A DNA stretch of 53,059 bases from Chrysophaeum taylorii (lineage: Eukaryota; Sar; Pelagophyceae; Pelagomonadales; Pelagomonadaceae), in NCBI GenBank assembly GCA_029834535.1, contig JAQMWT010000056.1:1-53059 (forward strand), read 5' to 3'. The position numbers were made by a program, and so were the translations under genes. This document shows, in pieces, positions 1 through 9,169 of the stretch (positions are counted from its first letter, which is position 1; the number at the start of each line of letters is the position of its first letter). The notes under the pieces were generated by a model. The model ran no database searches. It had not been told where the DNA came from and worked only from the letters and a program-made list of their open reading frames with translations.

Positions 1-38
1 CCGCATCTCCTTCGGCACAGCTCGGCTCCAGTAGTCAA

Positions 39-266
39 TTACTCGTTCTTCTCCGAGTCACTCTTCCCGGCATCGTCCTTTACTTCGACATTTGGAGGGA
101 TAGGATATGCTCCCTCTAATCGGCATCCTTTGGGAAGCATACGATTCGGAAATCTGAAAGGCAGATCATAATCGGCGCGTGGTGTAACTCCACGGGAATC
201 AACCAAAGCTTCAATAATCGTATCCCAAGCTTTCTGACACTCGGGCGTCCACTCGAACTTTACACC
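39..266 (-). pseudogene. RT connection/RNase H remnant
   Basis: After a one-base frame change near 268, the minus strand continues GVKFEWTPECQKAWDTIIEA, the usual gypsy connection to RNase H. It ends at a TAA at 39-41. A further frame (bases ~1-55) reads VIDYWSRAVPKEMR, which resembles the RNase H segment before the conserved Tyr. So the RNase H continues off the left edge but is broken here. Confidence 0.65.
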
Positions 267-1557
267 TTCGAGGCATAATCAATCGTCTCAACGGTCCCGC
301 AATCTTCGAGTAGCCCTTCACATATCGCCGGCAGTAATTACTCATGCCGATGAAAGAGCGTATCTGGGTCTTCGGGGAAGTATTCGGCAAAGTACCTGGA
401 ATCGGCATCTTCTGCAGTGCTTCCAGCGTCTTTGGATTCGACTTCAAGCCTTCTGGGGTAGAAATGTGTCCCAGAAATTCTATATCATCTTTGAGAAGGT
501 GGAACTTCGCGGTTCGACCGCTGTACCCTCTCTGTGCCAAATGACACATCACTTCGATCAAAACTTGTAAATGTCGATGAAGATCGTCGGATCCCATCAT
601 AATATCGTCAACAAACGCAACCAAGTCTTGATACATCCATTTCGAAAGGTCGCTCGCCATTTGCTTGCAGAAAAGAGCTCCGGCTGTCTTCACACCTAGA
701 GGTAATCGCAAGAAACTGTGAGCGCCAAGTGGCCTAACCATCGTGACAGCGTCCTGCGCTGCCGGATCCAGACGAAGGTTGTGGTATCCCCACCTAATAT
801 CAATGCATGTCCGCCATCGTCTCATCGCGAGAAAGGCTAAAGCATCATCTTGTCGAATGTTTGGCCAACTGTCATTGACCAATTGATCGTTGAGCTGACG
901 TAAGTCAACTGCAGCACGGAACGCGTTTGACGTTCCAATCTCAGCTCCTTTCTTCGGAAGCATCAACACAGGAAAGCCCCAAGGTGAGTTGGCCGGACGA
1001 ATGACTCCATCCCGGCACCACTCGCTGATCTGCTTGCGGAGACACTCGAGTTTCGCAGGCGTCAATCGGTAGGGCGTCATCTTTATCGGCCGCGGATTCG
1101 CGTCTTTGAATCGTAGAGACACAGGAGGCGAGTCCACAGGTCTCATAATCGGGTCGAAAAAGGCCCAAGAATATTGCACACAGTGACGGAGCATCAGTTT
1201 CGCCTCGTCATCTAAGTGCGGATTGTCAGGAATTCCCAGCTCCTGCACAACCTTGTCAACTTCTTCCTTTGTAGGAATTTGAACTTTCATCGCTTCGTTG
1301 TCCTTGACATGCTCAGGAGTCTGCGGCAGTGGTGCACCCTCGGCATCGCGCGGCGCATCTCTCCATGGCACATCGAACTTTTTCTCGTATTTTAGTTTCA
1401 CTTCCGGGTGGCTTTTGTTGATCCTCTCGCCATTGACACGAACACTCGGCTCGCTCTTAATCTTCGGTTCCCGATCTCGCTCAGGATCTGGCGGAACGTC
1501 TAAATTTGGTTGTCGGGGGGGGCCCAGCAGAAGAAGCATGAGACGTCCCCGGCTCAT
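211..1557 (-). CDS. Ty3/gypsy reverse transcriptase
   Basis: Copies the element's RNA into DNA. The conserved RT blocks are in order: GVIRPANSPWGFPVLMLPKK, FRAAVDLRQLND, CIDIRWGYHNLRL, LPLGVKTAGALFCKQM, then the catalytic LVAFVDDIMMGS near residue 315, FLGHISTPEGL and IRSFIGMSNYCRRYV. The ORF enters from the upstream polyprotein by a one-base frame change near 1519-1526. Its last ~20 residues (after RRLIMP) are out of frame: the connection to RNase H continues one base further on. The start given is only where this frame opens; translation probably comes from the upstream ORF. Confidence 0.9.
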   Translation of the reverse strand: MSRGRLMLLLLGPPRQPNLDVPPDPERDREPKIKSEPSVRVNGERINKSHPEVKLKYEKKFDVPWRDAPRDAEGAPLPQTPEHVKDNEAMKVQIPTKEEVDKVVQELGIPDNPHLDDEAKLMLRHCVQYSWAFFDPIMRPVDSPPVSLRFKDANPRPIKMTPYRLTPAKLECLRKQISEWCRDGVIRPANSPWGFPVLMLPKKGAEIGTSNAFRAAVDLRQLNDQLVNDSWPNIRQDDALAFLAMRRWRTCIDIRWGYHNLRLDPAAQDAVTMVRPLGAHSFLRLPLGVKTAGALFCKQMASDLSKWMYQDLVAFVDDIMMGSDDLHRHLQVLIEVMCHLAQRGYSGRTAKFHLLKDDIEFLGHISTPEGLKSNPKTLEALQKMPIPGTLPNTSPKTQIRSFIGMSNYCRRYVKGYSKIAGPLRRLIMPRRCKVRVDARVSESLGYDY

Positions 1558-4500
1558 CTGTTGCAGGCGGAATCAACGGTACCTCTGGAGGTTTCCATTT
1601 GGTGCGATCTTGAAGATCATCAGTCGACACCCATCGTATGACACGTGTGCGCGTGTTTAACAGCGGAACTTGTACGTGACGAAGGGTGGTTTCATCAATT
1701 TGCAAATAATAATCAAACGGTCGGTCTGCAGGACTCAACGCTGACGGCAAAGCTTCGCCGCTCAGGTGAAATTCCTTGGTCACAGAGTTGTGCAGATCGA
1801 GCATTAATAAGGCCATCGTGTCAGGTGGCACGACGGACGCCAAGTGTTTCAACGAGGTCGTCCTGGCGAAGCCGGCCCAATCAAAATCAGGGGGCATCGT
1901 CAGCAACTCCGAAGTCATTTCCAGATTCAGAGATCTGTAATCGGAACGGTGCGGCCCTACGCGAAGCGGGACACGCGTAACAGTATAAGCTGCGTCTGTC
2001 GCGGCTCGTGATGATCCTAAATTATTCATCTGAAGTAAATGTCGTTCGTCGGCGTAGCCAAGTGCGGCGGCGAACTTGTGCTGCATATTCTTGCAAGTCT
2101 TGGGAACTGCGCGCAAATGGAGCGGATGGCTCGAAACCAACAAGCGCACGCGACAGCTCATCAAACTGGGAGTTATGTCGTAAAAGTTGACGACGTACAC
2201 GTAAGGGTGCAAACGTGCAACGTAAGAAATAATCGAAGCCTCCTGCTCTATCAACCACATGAAGAAACCAGCCATCTTGCATAATTTCATCGTCCAGTGG
2301 GTAGCGGTGACTCCCTTCCCAACATCTCTGGAAGTCAAGTTGCACAGAGCGGAGTGTACGCAGGGTGGCGACGCGACACACATCGACGACGACCATTCCG
2401 CGTAGGGTAAATAAGATTCGATCAACCGTAAGGTTGTAACATAGCGACCACACAATGTGTGCTGCACCACAGGAATATTCGGAAAGTTCTTGTGGTGGAT
2501 TTGGTTGGCGGTGTCCGACGCATCGAGTGCTAGCACGACTCGAAACGACGTCCCACACGTTTCGTTGGCTCGTTGGAGACCTAAAGTACTGCCTCCGGCT
2601 CCACTGAACAGCATCACCACCTTGCGATAAGTGATTGGAAGCCATTGAACCTTTTCATATCGGCGGCGGATCTCCGCTTCGGTGATCTCGCGGCATGTCT
2701 TTTCATCTTTTTCTGACCTTCGAGCGAAATCGTCGCTGCCTTCAGGTCGTTTGAGGGTGGACTTGTCCGTCATAGCGGTCATAGCGTCCTTCTGCACCGT
2801 GCTCAGCAGCATCGGCGGGGGAGATTCGTTGCATCGCGTCAAGTGACTAGCGACAGAAACGGTGAAAGAAAGGTTCCCCTTGTCGTATTCTTCTTCACAT
2901 TCTTTCGTAAGTTCGTTGATCGTAGAGACGTTCAACTCATCTTCGTACCTAACGATATCACCAATCGCAAGGGCTTCGCCTTGAGTGACGATCGTCGGCA
3001 CTTCTTCCGTGGCAGTGACTGCCACCCGAGCAGCGGACCGGTCGCGCTCTTCGCAAGAAGAACACATTCCTTCGACAACTCCCAACTGCTCGTTCTCAGC
3101 AAACGTAGCGACGAAAACCTGTCCTTTTTCCATAGGCTTCGACAAAATAACCGGTAGATTGTACGTTCGACCGGGCTCGATTTGAAGCGTGCGCGCGGCA
3201 TAAGCGATTACTTCTCGCGCGTCTTCTCCCGGAGCTGGGGAGAATTTGGTCGTAGCATGTCCCCGCGTAGCCATGGCTACCTTACGTTCCGGCGGCGGGC
3301 TTCGGAGATCTTTAATCGTGCTCAAACGAGCATAAACTCGAGTCTTGACCAGGTCGAGACTCTGCCGGAAGGCATCGTGTTGATGATTGTAAATTGGTAC
3401 GGTTATCGGATTTCGATCGTAAATAGCCCGAAAGGTCACGATTGGTGCATCGACTCGTTCACCCTTAACTTTAATCTTCTTGCGCCCGTAGACGACCTGG
3501 GTTCGACAAAAACAGATCCGATCATGGGGAAAATCCACGATGGCTCCTAAAACTCGTATATCGCGCCCTCCCAACAGGAACAGATAATTCGTATCGGCTA
3601 CAATAGCAACAATGGGGGCAGCGAAGTCGTCGGCGAAAGCGACCCGAAGGGTGATCCAACGATGGATCGTCGTCGTATTCAACCCTGACCCGTACAGCTT
3701 GCGCTTAATCGGAAGTTCGCCTTCATCGAGAATCAACTTATCTTTGGTCAACTTTTTGACCATTTCTCGGCAAATATAAGAAACATCTGCCATTCCATCG
3801 ACACCAATGGTCGTCGAGAATTTCGGTCCGTCACGATTCCTGTAGATGTGACAGGCCATAAACGTTAAAGTACCCGTATCTAAACAACTGAGGGTAATCA
3901 AATCATCTTCGATCGTCGTGCCATCTCGAGGCGTCAACGAAGTGTGAGCACATCGGGCTCTGAATCGCTCGTCTCCGGGGTTGGGCATCGATACCGCGGC
4001 TTGAGCTTTCGTATTATCTGTTGTTGGCGTCTTCGCCATAATGCTCGCGGCAGCCTCTTTATCTGGCGGCTTCCGCTCTTCCTCCAAGACAATCTTCGAG
4101 GGAATAAACGCTGGTAAGGGATCCTGGTATTCGTAGTCCTTGGAAGCAAACAACCCCTCCCATAAATCATTCATTTCGTCTTTCCAGAATGCATCTGTAA
4201 ATTCATTCGTCGCCTGCTGATCCTCATCAGCATCGGCGATCGGTTCCGTGTCAGCTGCGGCTTTGAGTCTGCAGCTGCGCGGTTGTTCTGGTGGCTTCTT
4301 CAGCAAGAAATTCCGAGCTTTCGTCCACCAATCCTGCAGGTTCCACGTCGGCTCGTCTTCGTCCCGCTTGAGAACGCTGCTTATCTTCTTCATGAATCTA
4401 TCCTTTTCTTCCGGCGGCGTATCCGTGTCTCGATCCGTAGTAATCGAAACCGTTTCGGGGGGGTCCGCAGGAAAAGATGGCGTCGTCCCCGACGTCAACT

Positions 4501-7063
4501 CTGTCGTAAAATCGTCGTCTGCAATACTCGCGCTTGTCATCGTCTCGTCAGTCGAATGCGCGCACGAGCTATCACTGCAGAAATTCATGTCTGGCTCACA
4601 GCCAGTTCGGTCGCCAGCGGTCGTCTCTGGAGGGTCCAAAGATAAGCCGATGGCATCGAGGGCTTCCTCATCAAAAATAAACGGTGGGTCGTCCATGGAC
4701 GACTCGTCAAATAACGTTAACGCAGACACTGGTTCACAAAGTGTAGCTTCTTCATCTTCCGAATCTGAATCGCCTTCCCAGTATCGTGTAGCTTCAAGTT
4801 CCTCGCTCGAATCTTCGAGCTCATCGCTCGACATCTGCTCATAAATCTGTGCCAAAGACCGACGATTGGTCAGCACGTCGTTGGGTGGCTCGTCCATCGG
4901 TGGGCGAGCAAGATCTTCGAATGCGGCCGCGGCAAGGGCGTCGGCTGCGTCGTCGGTGCGGGTGTCCTTGTTCGGGTACACCGCCACTCCTGATGGTAAC
5001 TGTTGACCGCAAGGGGTCGTAAATGCGAACGTTGCAGACGACTGTCCCGAGTCTTCTCGGTAACGACCATCGTCCGAATCTCGATCGCGAGATCTTCGTC
5101 GCCGGCGGCGGCGTGAATGTCTGCTAGAGCTCCTGCTATCTTTCCGTCGGCGCTGGCACGAGCTGCTACGGCTCTTGTCGTGGCGTCGGGGGCTCCGGCT
5201 ATCTCGACAGCCCGTTCGTGTCGAAGACGATCGGCCGTGTCCATCTGTTAAGTGCTGCACGGTACTCATAACCGTGGTTAGCTGCGTGCTCATATCATTG
5301 AGTCTGCTCTGAATATCGTGAGCAGCGCTCGAACCGAAGGTGGCATTAGAACTACCGTCGTCACGCGAATGATTATCTTTCCTTTGTCGGCTCTCCCATC
5401 GTCCTCGCGAAATGGGCTTTCTGCCGTTTTTGATGTATTTGCACATCGCTGCATAATAGTCGTCGGGCTCGCGGTTGCAAATGACGCGGCTCCCGTGTTC
5501 GTCTTTGTCGTGGGTCGCTAAGAAAAACCCACAGTCCTGGCACGTCCTCTCGAACCACTTTTTCGGATTCTCTTCGAGGCGTAAGGCTTCATATTTCGTC
5601 GTCTTATCTTTCGTTCCCGAGACGAGAGCTCGTCCTCCGCGTCCAGGCGGCGGCTTCTGCGGCTTCCCGCTCGAGGGGTTCATCGAGTTTCGGCTGTTCT
5701 TCTCCGCCATGGCTGTTGCGAAGTCGTTTTCGAGCCGCGTAATCAGCGACAACGTAGACGTAAACGTCTTATACGTCGTCGGGTGTCCGCTGCGCATCGT
5801 TCGCACGCGGGATTTCAATTCGCTGGACTCCAGTCCACGTATCAAGTAAGAGATGATCTCTACGTCGTTGAGATCTCGGTTGGCCACGGAACAGTATGCC
5901 ATGGCCTCTTGCTGAAATTTAATGCAATATGTATGCACGTGACGTTCTCCAGAGCGTTTCGGAACGGTCGCTTGGGTCGTGCATTGTAACTTTCGTAATG
6001 ATTCCTCGGCCGTCACCGGCAGCGGACAACTCTCTCGGAAACATTTCAAAATCTTGAGGCAATACTTCTCGTTCAATCGTCGTATCCGTCGTACCACAGA
6101 ACCGTACTCCTCATCGTCGATATCCCAACATAAATAGAAAGACGCTGGGTGATCGAGGTCTTTACACAGGTCTTCATATTTCTTTAAGTGTTCTCGAAAA
6201 ATCGGTGCGACCGTGTCGCGCAGGGTCGCGGGAAGCAGATATCGGAATTTCTCCAAGCTGAAATGGTCTTCGGCTAATGTACGCATCACCGCACCAGCAT
6301 CTAAATCGAACTGGTCCTGATCGCGTCCATCGAGAACCAGTTTAAAAGTTTCGGTTTTTAATCCAGAGGTTGATCGCCGCTCCTTGTTGCGATCGTGTTT
6401 AGCTAACGCGCTCGCGAGTCGATCCGTAAAACCCATCAAGAACTCCTGGGTGTCGATCTTTCCGGCTCCGCGCGTCTCCTCCTTTTCTTCTTCATCATCG
6501 TCTTCATAGCGCGGCTTTCTAGCTTTCGCGCGTGATCGTGTAGTCGGCGGCTCTTCCTCAGTTCGGGACTCCGGGCTGCTCGCTCGCCTTGATCGACTCG
6601 GCGTACGTAACTCGTCTCTTTCACGGGTCAACGAGCTTACTTGTTCCTGGAAGGTGTCCGCTCGAGCGTTGGCCCGGCGCAGTTGCTCTTTTAATTCTTC
6701 GTTCTCCTTCCGTTGTAGCCGTTCTTTTCGTTCGTTCTCTTCCCCTATTTGTTTTAAAAGTCGTTCTTGCGCGCGTTCGTTCTCTTCGCGTAATGCCCGC
6801 AAGTGAGCCTCGTAGAACTCATTCATTTTCGTTGCATCCGGGGGTTCTGCACGCGTTGACGGAGCTGTCGATCGTCCTCCCGCCGGTCTCTCCGTGGGCT
6901 TGTCGTAGTTGTAGTTTAGCTCTTCTTCCTCGTCACCTTCTGTATCGTGCTCTTCTTCATCGTCATCATTATCATCATCATCATTCCGCTCGTTCGTCTC
7001 ATCCTGACGGCTTGGCGGTTCTTCATATCGTAGCTGCTCGACGGCAGCATCATCGTCTTCCAT
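1481..7063 (-). CDS. Gag-protease-C5 DNA methyltransferase polyprotein (1860 aa)
   Basis: Starts at an ATG. Regions in order: acidic N-terminus; glutamate/arginine-rich coiled coil (about 90-150); gag-like region with a Cys/His cluster (TCQDCGFFLATHDKDEH, near 510-540); an arginine-serine block (about 605-680); a long acidic linker; a retroviral-type aspartic protease (GVDGMADVSYI near 1088 and LLGGRD near 1165); and a C5 cytosine methyltransferase (about 1475-1755). The protease has DGM where DTG is usual, so its activity is uncertain. The ORF ends 76 bases into the RT ORF and in a different frame. The switch falls at a run of eight C on the minus strand. Expected product: particle protein and enzymes for retrotransposition plus a DNA-modifying enzyme. 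The domain order is clear; function of the linkers is unknown. Confidence 0.88.
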   Translation of the reverse strand: MEDDDAAVEQLRYEEPPSRQDETNERNDDDDNDDDEEEHDTEGDEEEELNYNYDKPTERPAGGRSTAPSTRAEPPDATKMNEFYEAHLRALREENERAQERLLKQIGEENERKERLQRKENEELKEQLRRANARADTFQEQVSSLTRERDELRTPSRSRRASSPESRTEEEPPTTRSRAKARKPRYEDDDEEEKEETRGAGKIDTQEFLMGFTDRLASALAKHDRNKERRSTSGLKTETFKLVLDGRDQDQFDLDAGAVMRTLAEDHFSLEKFRYLLPATLRDTVAPIFREHLKKYEDLCKDLDHPASFYLCWDIDDEEYGSVVRRIRRLNEKYCLKILKCFRESCPLPVTAEESLRKLQCTTQATVPKRSGERHVHTYCIKFQQEAMAYCSVANRDLNDVEIISYLIRGLESSELKSRVRTMRSGHPTTYKTFTSTLSLITRLENDFATAMAEKNSRNSMNPSSGKPQKPPPGRGGRALVSGTKDKTTKYEALRLEENPKKWFERTCQDCGFFLATHDKDEHGSRVICNREPDDYYAAMCKYIKNGRKPISRGRWESRQRKDNHSRDDGSSNATFGSSAAHDIQSRLNDMSTQLTTVMSTVQHLTDGHGRSSSTRTGCRDSRSPRRHDKSRSSSCQRRRKDSRSSSRHSRRRRRRRSRDRDSDDGRYREDSGQSSATFAFTTPCGQQLPSGVAVYPNKDTRTDDAADALAAAAFEDLARPPMDEPPNDVLTNRRSLAQIYEQMSSDELEDSSEELEATRYWEGDSDSEDEEATLCEPVSALTLFDESSMDDPPFIFDEEALDAIGLSLDPPETTAGDRTGCEPDMNFCSDSSCAHSTDETMTSASIADDDFTTELTSGTTPSFPADPPETVSITTDRDTDTPPEEKDRFMKKISSVLKRDEDEPTWNLQDWWTKARNFLLKKPPEQPRSCRLKAAADTEPIADADEDQQATNEFTDAFWKDEMNDLWEGLFASKDYEYQDPLPAFIPSKIVLEEERKPPDKEAAASIMAKTPTTDNTKAQAAVSMPNPGDERFRARCAHTSLTPRDGTTIEDDLITLSCLDTGTLTFMACHIYRNRDGPKFSTTIGVDGMADVSYICREMVKKLTKDKLILDEGELPIKRKLYGSGLNTTTIHRWITLRVAFADDFAAPIVAIVADTNYLFLLGGRDIRVLGAIVDFPHDRICFCRTQVVYGRKKIKVKGERVDAPIVTFRAIYDRNPITVPIYNHQHDAFRQSLDLVKTRVYARLSTIKDLRSPPPERKVAMATRGHATTKFSPAPGEDAREVIAYAARTLQIEPGRTYNLPVILSKPMEKGQVFVATFAENEQLGVVEGMCSSCEERDRSAARVAVTATEEVPTIVTQGEALAIGDIVRYEDELNVSTINELTKECEEEYDKGNLSFTVSVASHLTRCNESPPPMLLSTVQKDAMTAMTDKSTLKRPEGSDDFARRSEKDEKTCREITEAEIRRRYEKVQWLPITYRKVVMLFSGAGGSTLGLQRANETCGTSFRVVLALDASDTANQIHHKNFPNIPVVQHTLCGRYVTTLRLIESYLPYAEWSSSMCVASPPCVHSALCNLTSRDVGKGVTATHWTMKLCKMAGFFMWLIEQEASIISYVARLHPYVYVVNFYDITPSLMSCRVRLLVSSHPLHLRAVPKTCKNMQHKFAAALGYADERHLLQMNNLGSSRAATDAAYTVTRVPLRVGPHRSDYRSLNLEMTSELLTMPPDFDWAGFARTTSLKHLASVVPPDTMALLMLDLHNSVTKEFHLSGEALPSALSPADRPFDYYLQIDETTLRHVQVPLLNTRTRVIRWVSTDDLQDRTKWKPPEVPLIPPATDEPGTSHASSAGPPPTTKFRRSARS
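1795..2640 (-). other. C5 cytosine DNA methyltransferase domain inside gypsy polyprotein
   Basis: Motif I is VVMLFSGAGGSTLGL (residue ~1484, the SAM-binding FxGxGG). Motif IV is VASPPCVHS, with catalytic Cys 1568 encoded at 2360-2362. Motif VI is MWLIEQE, where ENV is usual, so the Asn is replaced by Gln. Motif VIII is SCRVRLLV (the RxR motif). Motifs IX-X are LLTMPPDFDW and LASVVPPDTMALL. Order and spacing follow the Dcm/DNMT family. The target-recognition stretch between VIII and IX is short, about 80 residues. It lies between protease and reverse transcriptase in one open frame, so it would be made as part of the polyprotein. What it methylates cannot be read from the sequence. Confidence 0.87.
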
Positions 7064-7501
7064 ATCGGCTCTGGCTCGTTCTAGTCGGCCGAGATCAGAG
7101 CGGGTCCAAAATGGTTGAGTCGTCGTCGTTCTCGCGCTCCTTCGGCTCCGGAACTTCTAATCGTCCACGACACGCGTAATATCGTCGTTGCGTGCGTCTT
7201 CCACCGACAAATCTATCCGTGCGGTGGGCGGCAGAACTCGTCTCTGCCCGGCAAACAATGCCTTATCCGTGAGTTGCGATCTCACTCCGCTCGCCTGCGG
7301 CAGCGGTACCCGGGTTGCGCGTCGGTTAGCACCAAATCGCGCGTCGTCACTTCCGACGACAAACGTATCCGGCCGGGGAACTTTCCCACGGCAATGGTCC
7401 TTCTGGAATTCCTTGTCGGCGCGCTTGATCAGGGCGCGCACGGCTTGTCCGGACCGTGTAGAGAATGCAAGATGCACTAGTTCGCTGCGACCGATATAGT
7501 C

Positions 7502-7525
7502 GCTCGAATCTCATATCCTCCACCA
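7502..7525 (-). promoter_or_regulatory. Primer-binding site (tRNA 3' end complement)
   Basis: The minus strand reads TGGTGGAGGATATGAG and then ATTCGAGC, two bases after the LTR end. The plus strand therefore looks like the last ~22 bases of a mature tRNA: a T-loop-like TCGAAT, a stem, and a terminal CCA. TGG at the start and the spacing of 8 plus 5 bases to the T-loop fit a tRNA acceptor and T-stem. The particular tRNA is not identified; its acceptor 3' strand would be ATCCTCC. Confidence 0.7.
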
Positions 7526-7527
7526 CC

Positions 7528-7863
7528 TGTGGCGTAAGGAGAATTTTGGGGGCTACCTGGCGTGCCTTCGAATCCTGGCTCGCCGATCGCGTCCGTGCCC
7601 TTGGTGGGATCACTGGACGAGGATGGCCGTTCTCCCGCCACGCGACCACAAACAACTTCTGTGCTTGGTCCTCTCAACTTGAGGATCGGCTGTTGCTTTA
7701 TGATCAAGGATAATCCGAAATCAGAAATCAGGGTGACACATGTCACGGAAAAGGAAGATGATGTCAGAGAAAACTCTGACATCATCGGAACGGAGTCGGG
7801 TGCCCCTGATAAGGGGGGCCCTAGAAGAGGGGTAAGCCTTAGGAGGCGGGAGTTGCCGCCACA
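7528..7863 (-). repeat. 5' LTR of the methyltransferase-bearing gypsy element
   Basis: On the minus strand the segment begins TGTGGCGGCAACTCC and ends TTACGCCACA, so the two ends form a perfect 7-bp inverted repeat (TGTGGCG/CGCCACA). It starts TG and ends CA, as LTRs do. It is 336 bp long and is followed after two bases by a tRNA-like primer-binding site. The first ~45 bases resemble the LTR heads at 45569 and 46063, so these belong to one LTR family. The 3' LTR is outside the window, so identity between LTRs and target duplication cannot be checked. Confidence 0.8.
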
Positions 7864-9169
7864 GGGGTGTTGCCGATCCCCCAGCGATATAGGAAAGGCC
7901 TAGGGGAGGGGATACCGACCCCCCAGCGCTAAGCTTTCGTGCTGGGGGTGTTCTCGTCGTGTTCTCGCGCCCCCCCCCCACTCCGACCGCGGCTGTCGCC
8001 TGGCCATTGCTCCACAGTCTCTCGGTGCTTCAGATACCGCGGCTTACATCGAAAAAGGATAAGGCACAGCAATGGCTCGCACGATCCAGTATCGAAGAAC
8101 AAGGAAAGAAGCCAACTATCCACACAGCTGGTCGCAAACAAATGCAAGCTCGTAGTATTCTCGACCTCGTCCTCGGACCCCGGACTCAGCGCGGGGCTTG
8201 ACGAGCTGAATCGGCGCAGCGACCTCGACGTGACGACGGCCGACGTCGAGCTCCTCTTCCAGCTGCCAGCCCGCACCTTCTTCGCCGGGCAATGCATATC
8301 TCGACGCCGAGCGAACACTTCATCTGGGTGCCGTCGAGCACCACCAAAGTCATCACTGCCACACACAGGGCGGTTAACCAGCTCTAGGATGACATCCCGC
8401 TCCCGCTCGTCGACAGTGCTTCGAAGCGCAACCCTGGCGTGGCTTCGGAGACCAAAGCAAGATGGATAATCTCGCCCCCCTTGAGGGGCTCTGCCCCGTG
8501 CTTAAAGTAATCCTCGTAGACTACAACGCCCGAGATGGTGACTCTCGTCGAGGAAGCGGCGAGGGAGGTCACCGATGACGACGTGCTGGAGGATGTCGAA
8601 GAGGAAGATTGACGAGTCGACAGAGCTGGAGGAGTCGGAGCTCGCCGAGCTGCGTCCGATGGATGCAGCTTCGCACAATGGAACTCGGTGCTGAAATGGA
8701 GCGTCGACACCGAGGGATTATTATCCGACAACGTTTGAAGTACCCACGCAACGCGAGAAGTGCGTCCTTCGTGATCCTCGATTTCGACTGCTTCGCTGGA
8801 GGTGGTCGCGTTGCCCGAGATGGCCTCAGCGATGGCCGGCCGACGTGCTTCGGTGTGCGTCGGCGAAGTTCCGACACCCGCATCGCGACCACGCGCGGCA
8901 CACGGGACGCGTCATCACGGGCGAAGGGCCCGCGTTTCGAAGTTGGGCTCAGGCATCCAATTATGCAAACAAACAAACTTCCTTTCTTAGAAGTAGGGAC
9001 TGAACGACTCAAAGGTTCGGCCGTGAGTCGATGTCGAACACACGGGGTGAGTTGCGAGTTCGATTTCTAATTCTTCTTCTTGATCTCTCGGGGATGCGAA
9101 CGATCTTGCCTTTGAACATGGCGCACCTCCAAGACATACAGCACAGAGCGTCTCAGAACGCCGCACCCT
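7864..9169. other. Intergenic stretch between LTR and RAP gene, no identified gene
   Basis: About 1.3 kb with only short overlapping ORFs on both strands (e.g. 7929-8366 and 8384-8731, minus). None has a domain I recognise. The stretch just beyond the LTR has two imperfect copies of a CCCCCAGCG motif (7879 and 7920 areas). It may hold a decayed gene, but I see no conserved motif. Confidence 0.4.

Larger units (their letters stand above)
1..7863 (-). mobile_element. Ty3/gypsy LTR retrotransposon carrying a DNA methyltransferase (partial, runs off left edge)
   Basis: Read on the minus strand, the element has a 5' LTR, a primer-binding site, an untranslated leader of about 440 bp, a long Gag-protease-methyltransferase ORF, a reverse transcriptase and the start of RNase H. 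The integrase and 3' LTR would lie beyond base 1. The gypsy assignment rests on the RT (FVDD active site, FLGH and IRSFIG motifs). The RT follows the methyltransferase with no integrase between. The coding part is interrupted near 1520, 268 and 55 by one-base frame changes. The Gag-protease-methyltransferase part is open for 1860 codons, so the copy is either young or selected up to recently. Confidence 0.9.

Noticed and set aside
1795..2640. Bacterial restriction-modification methyltransferase
   Set aside because: No restriction gene is nearby, and the domain is inside a Gag-protease frame of a gypsy element.
7502..7525. tRNA gene
   Set aside because: Only the last ~22 bases of a tRNA are present, directly beside an LTR; this is a primer-binding site.
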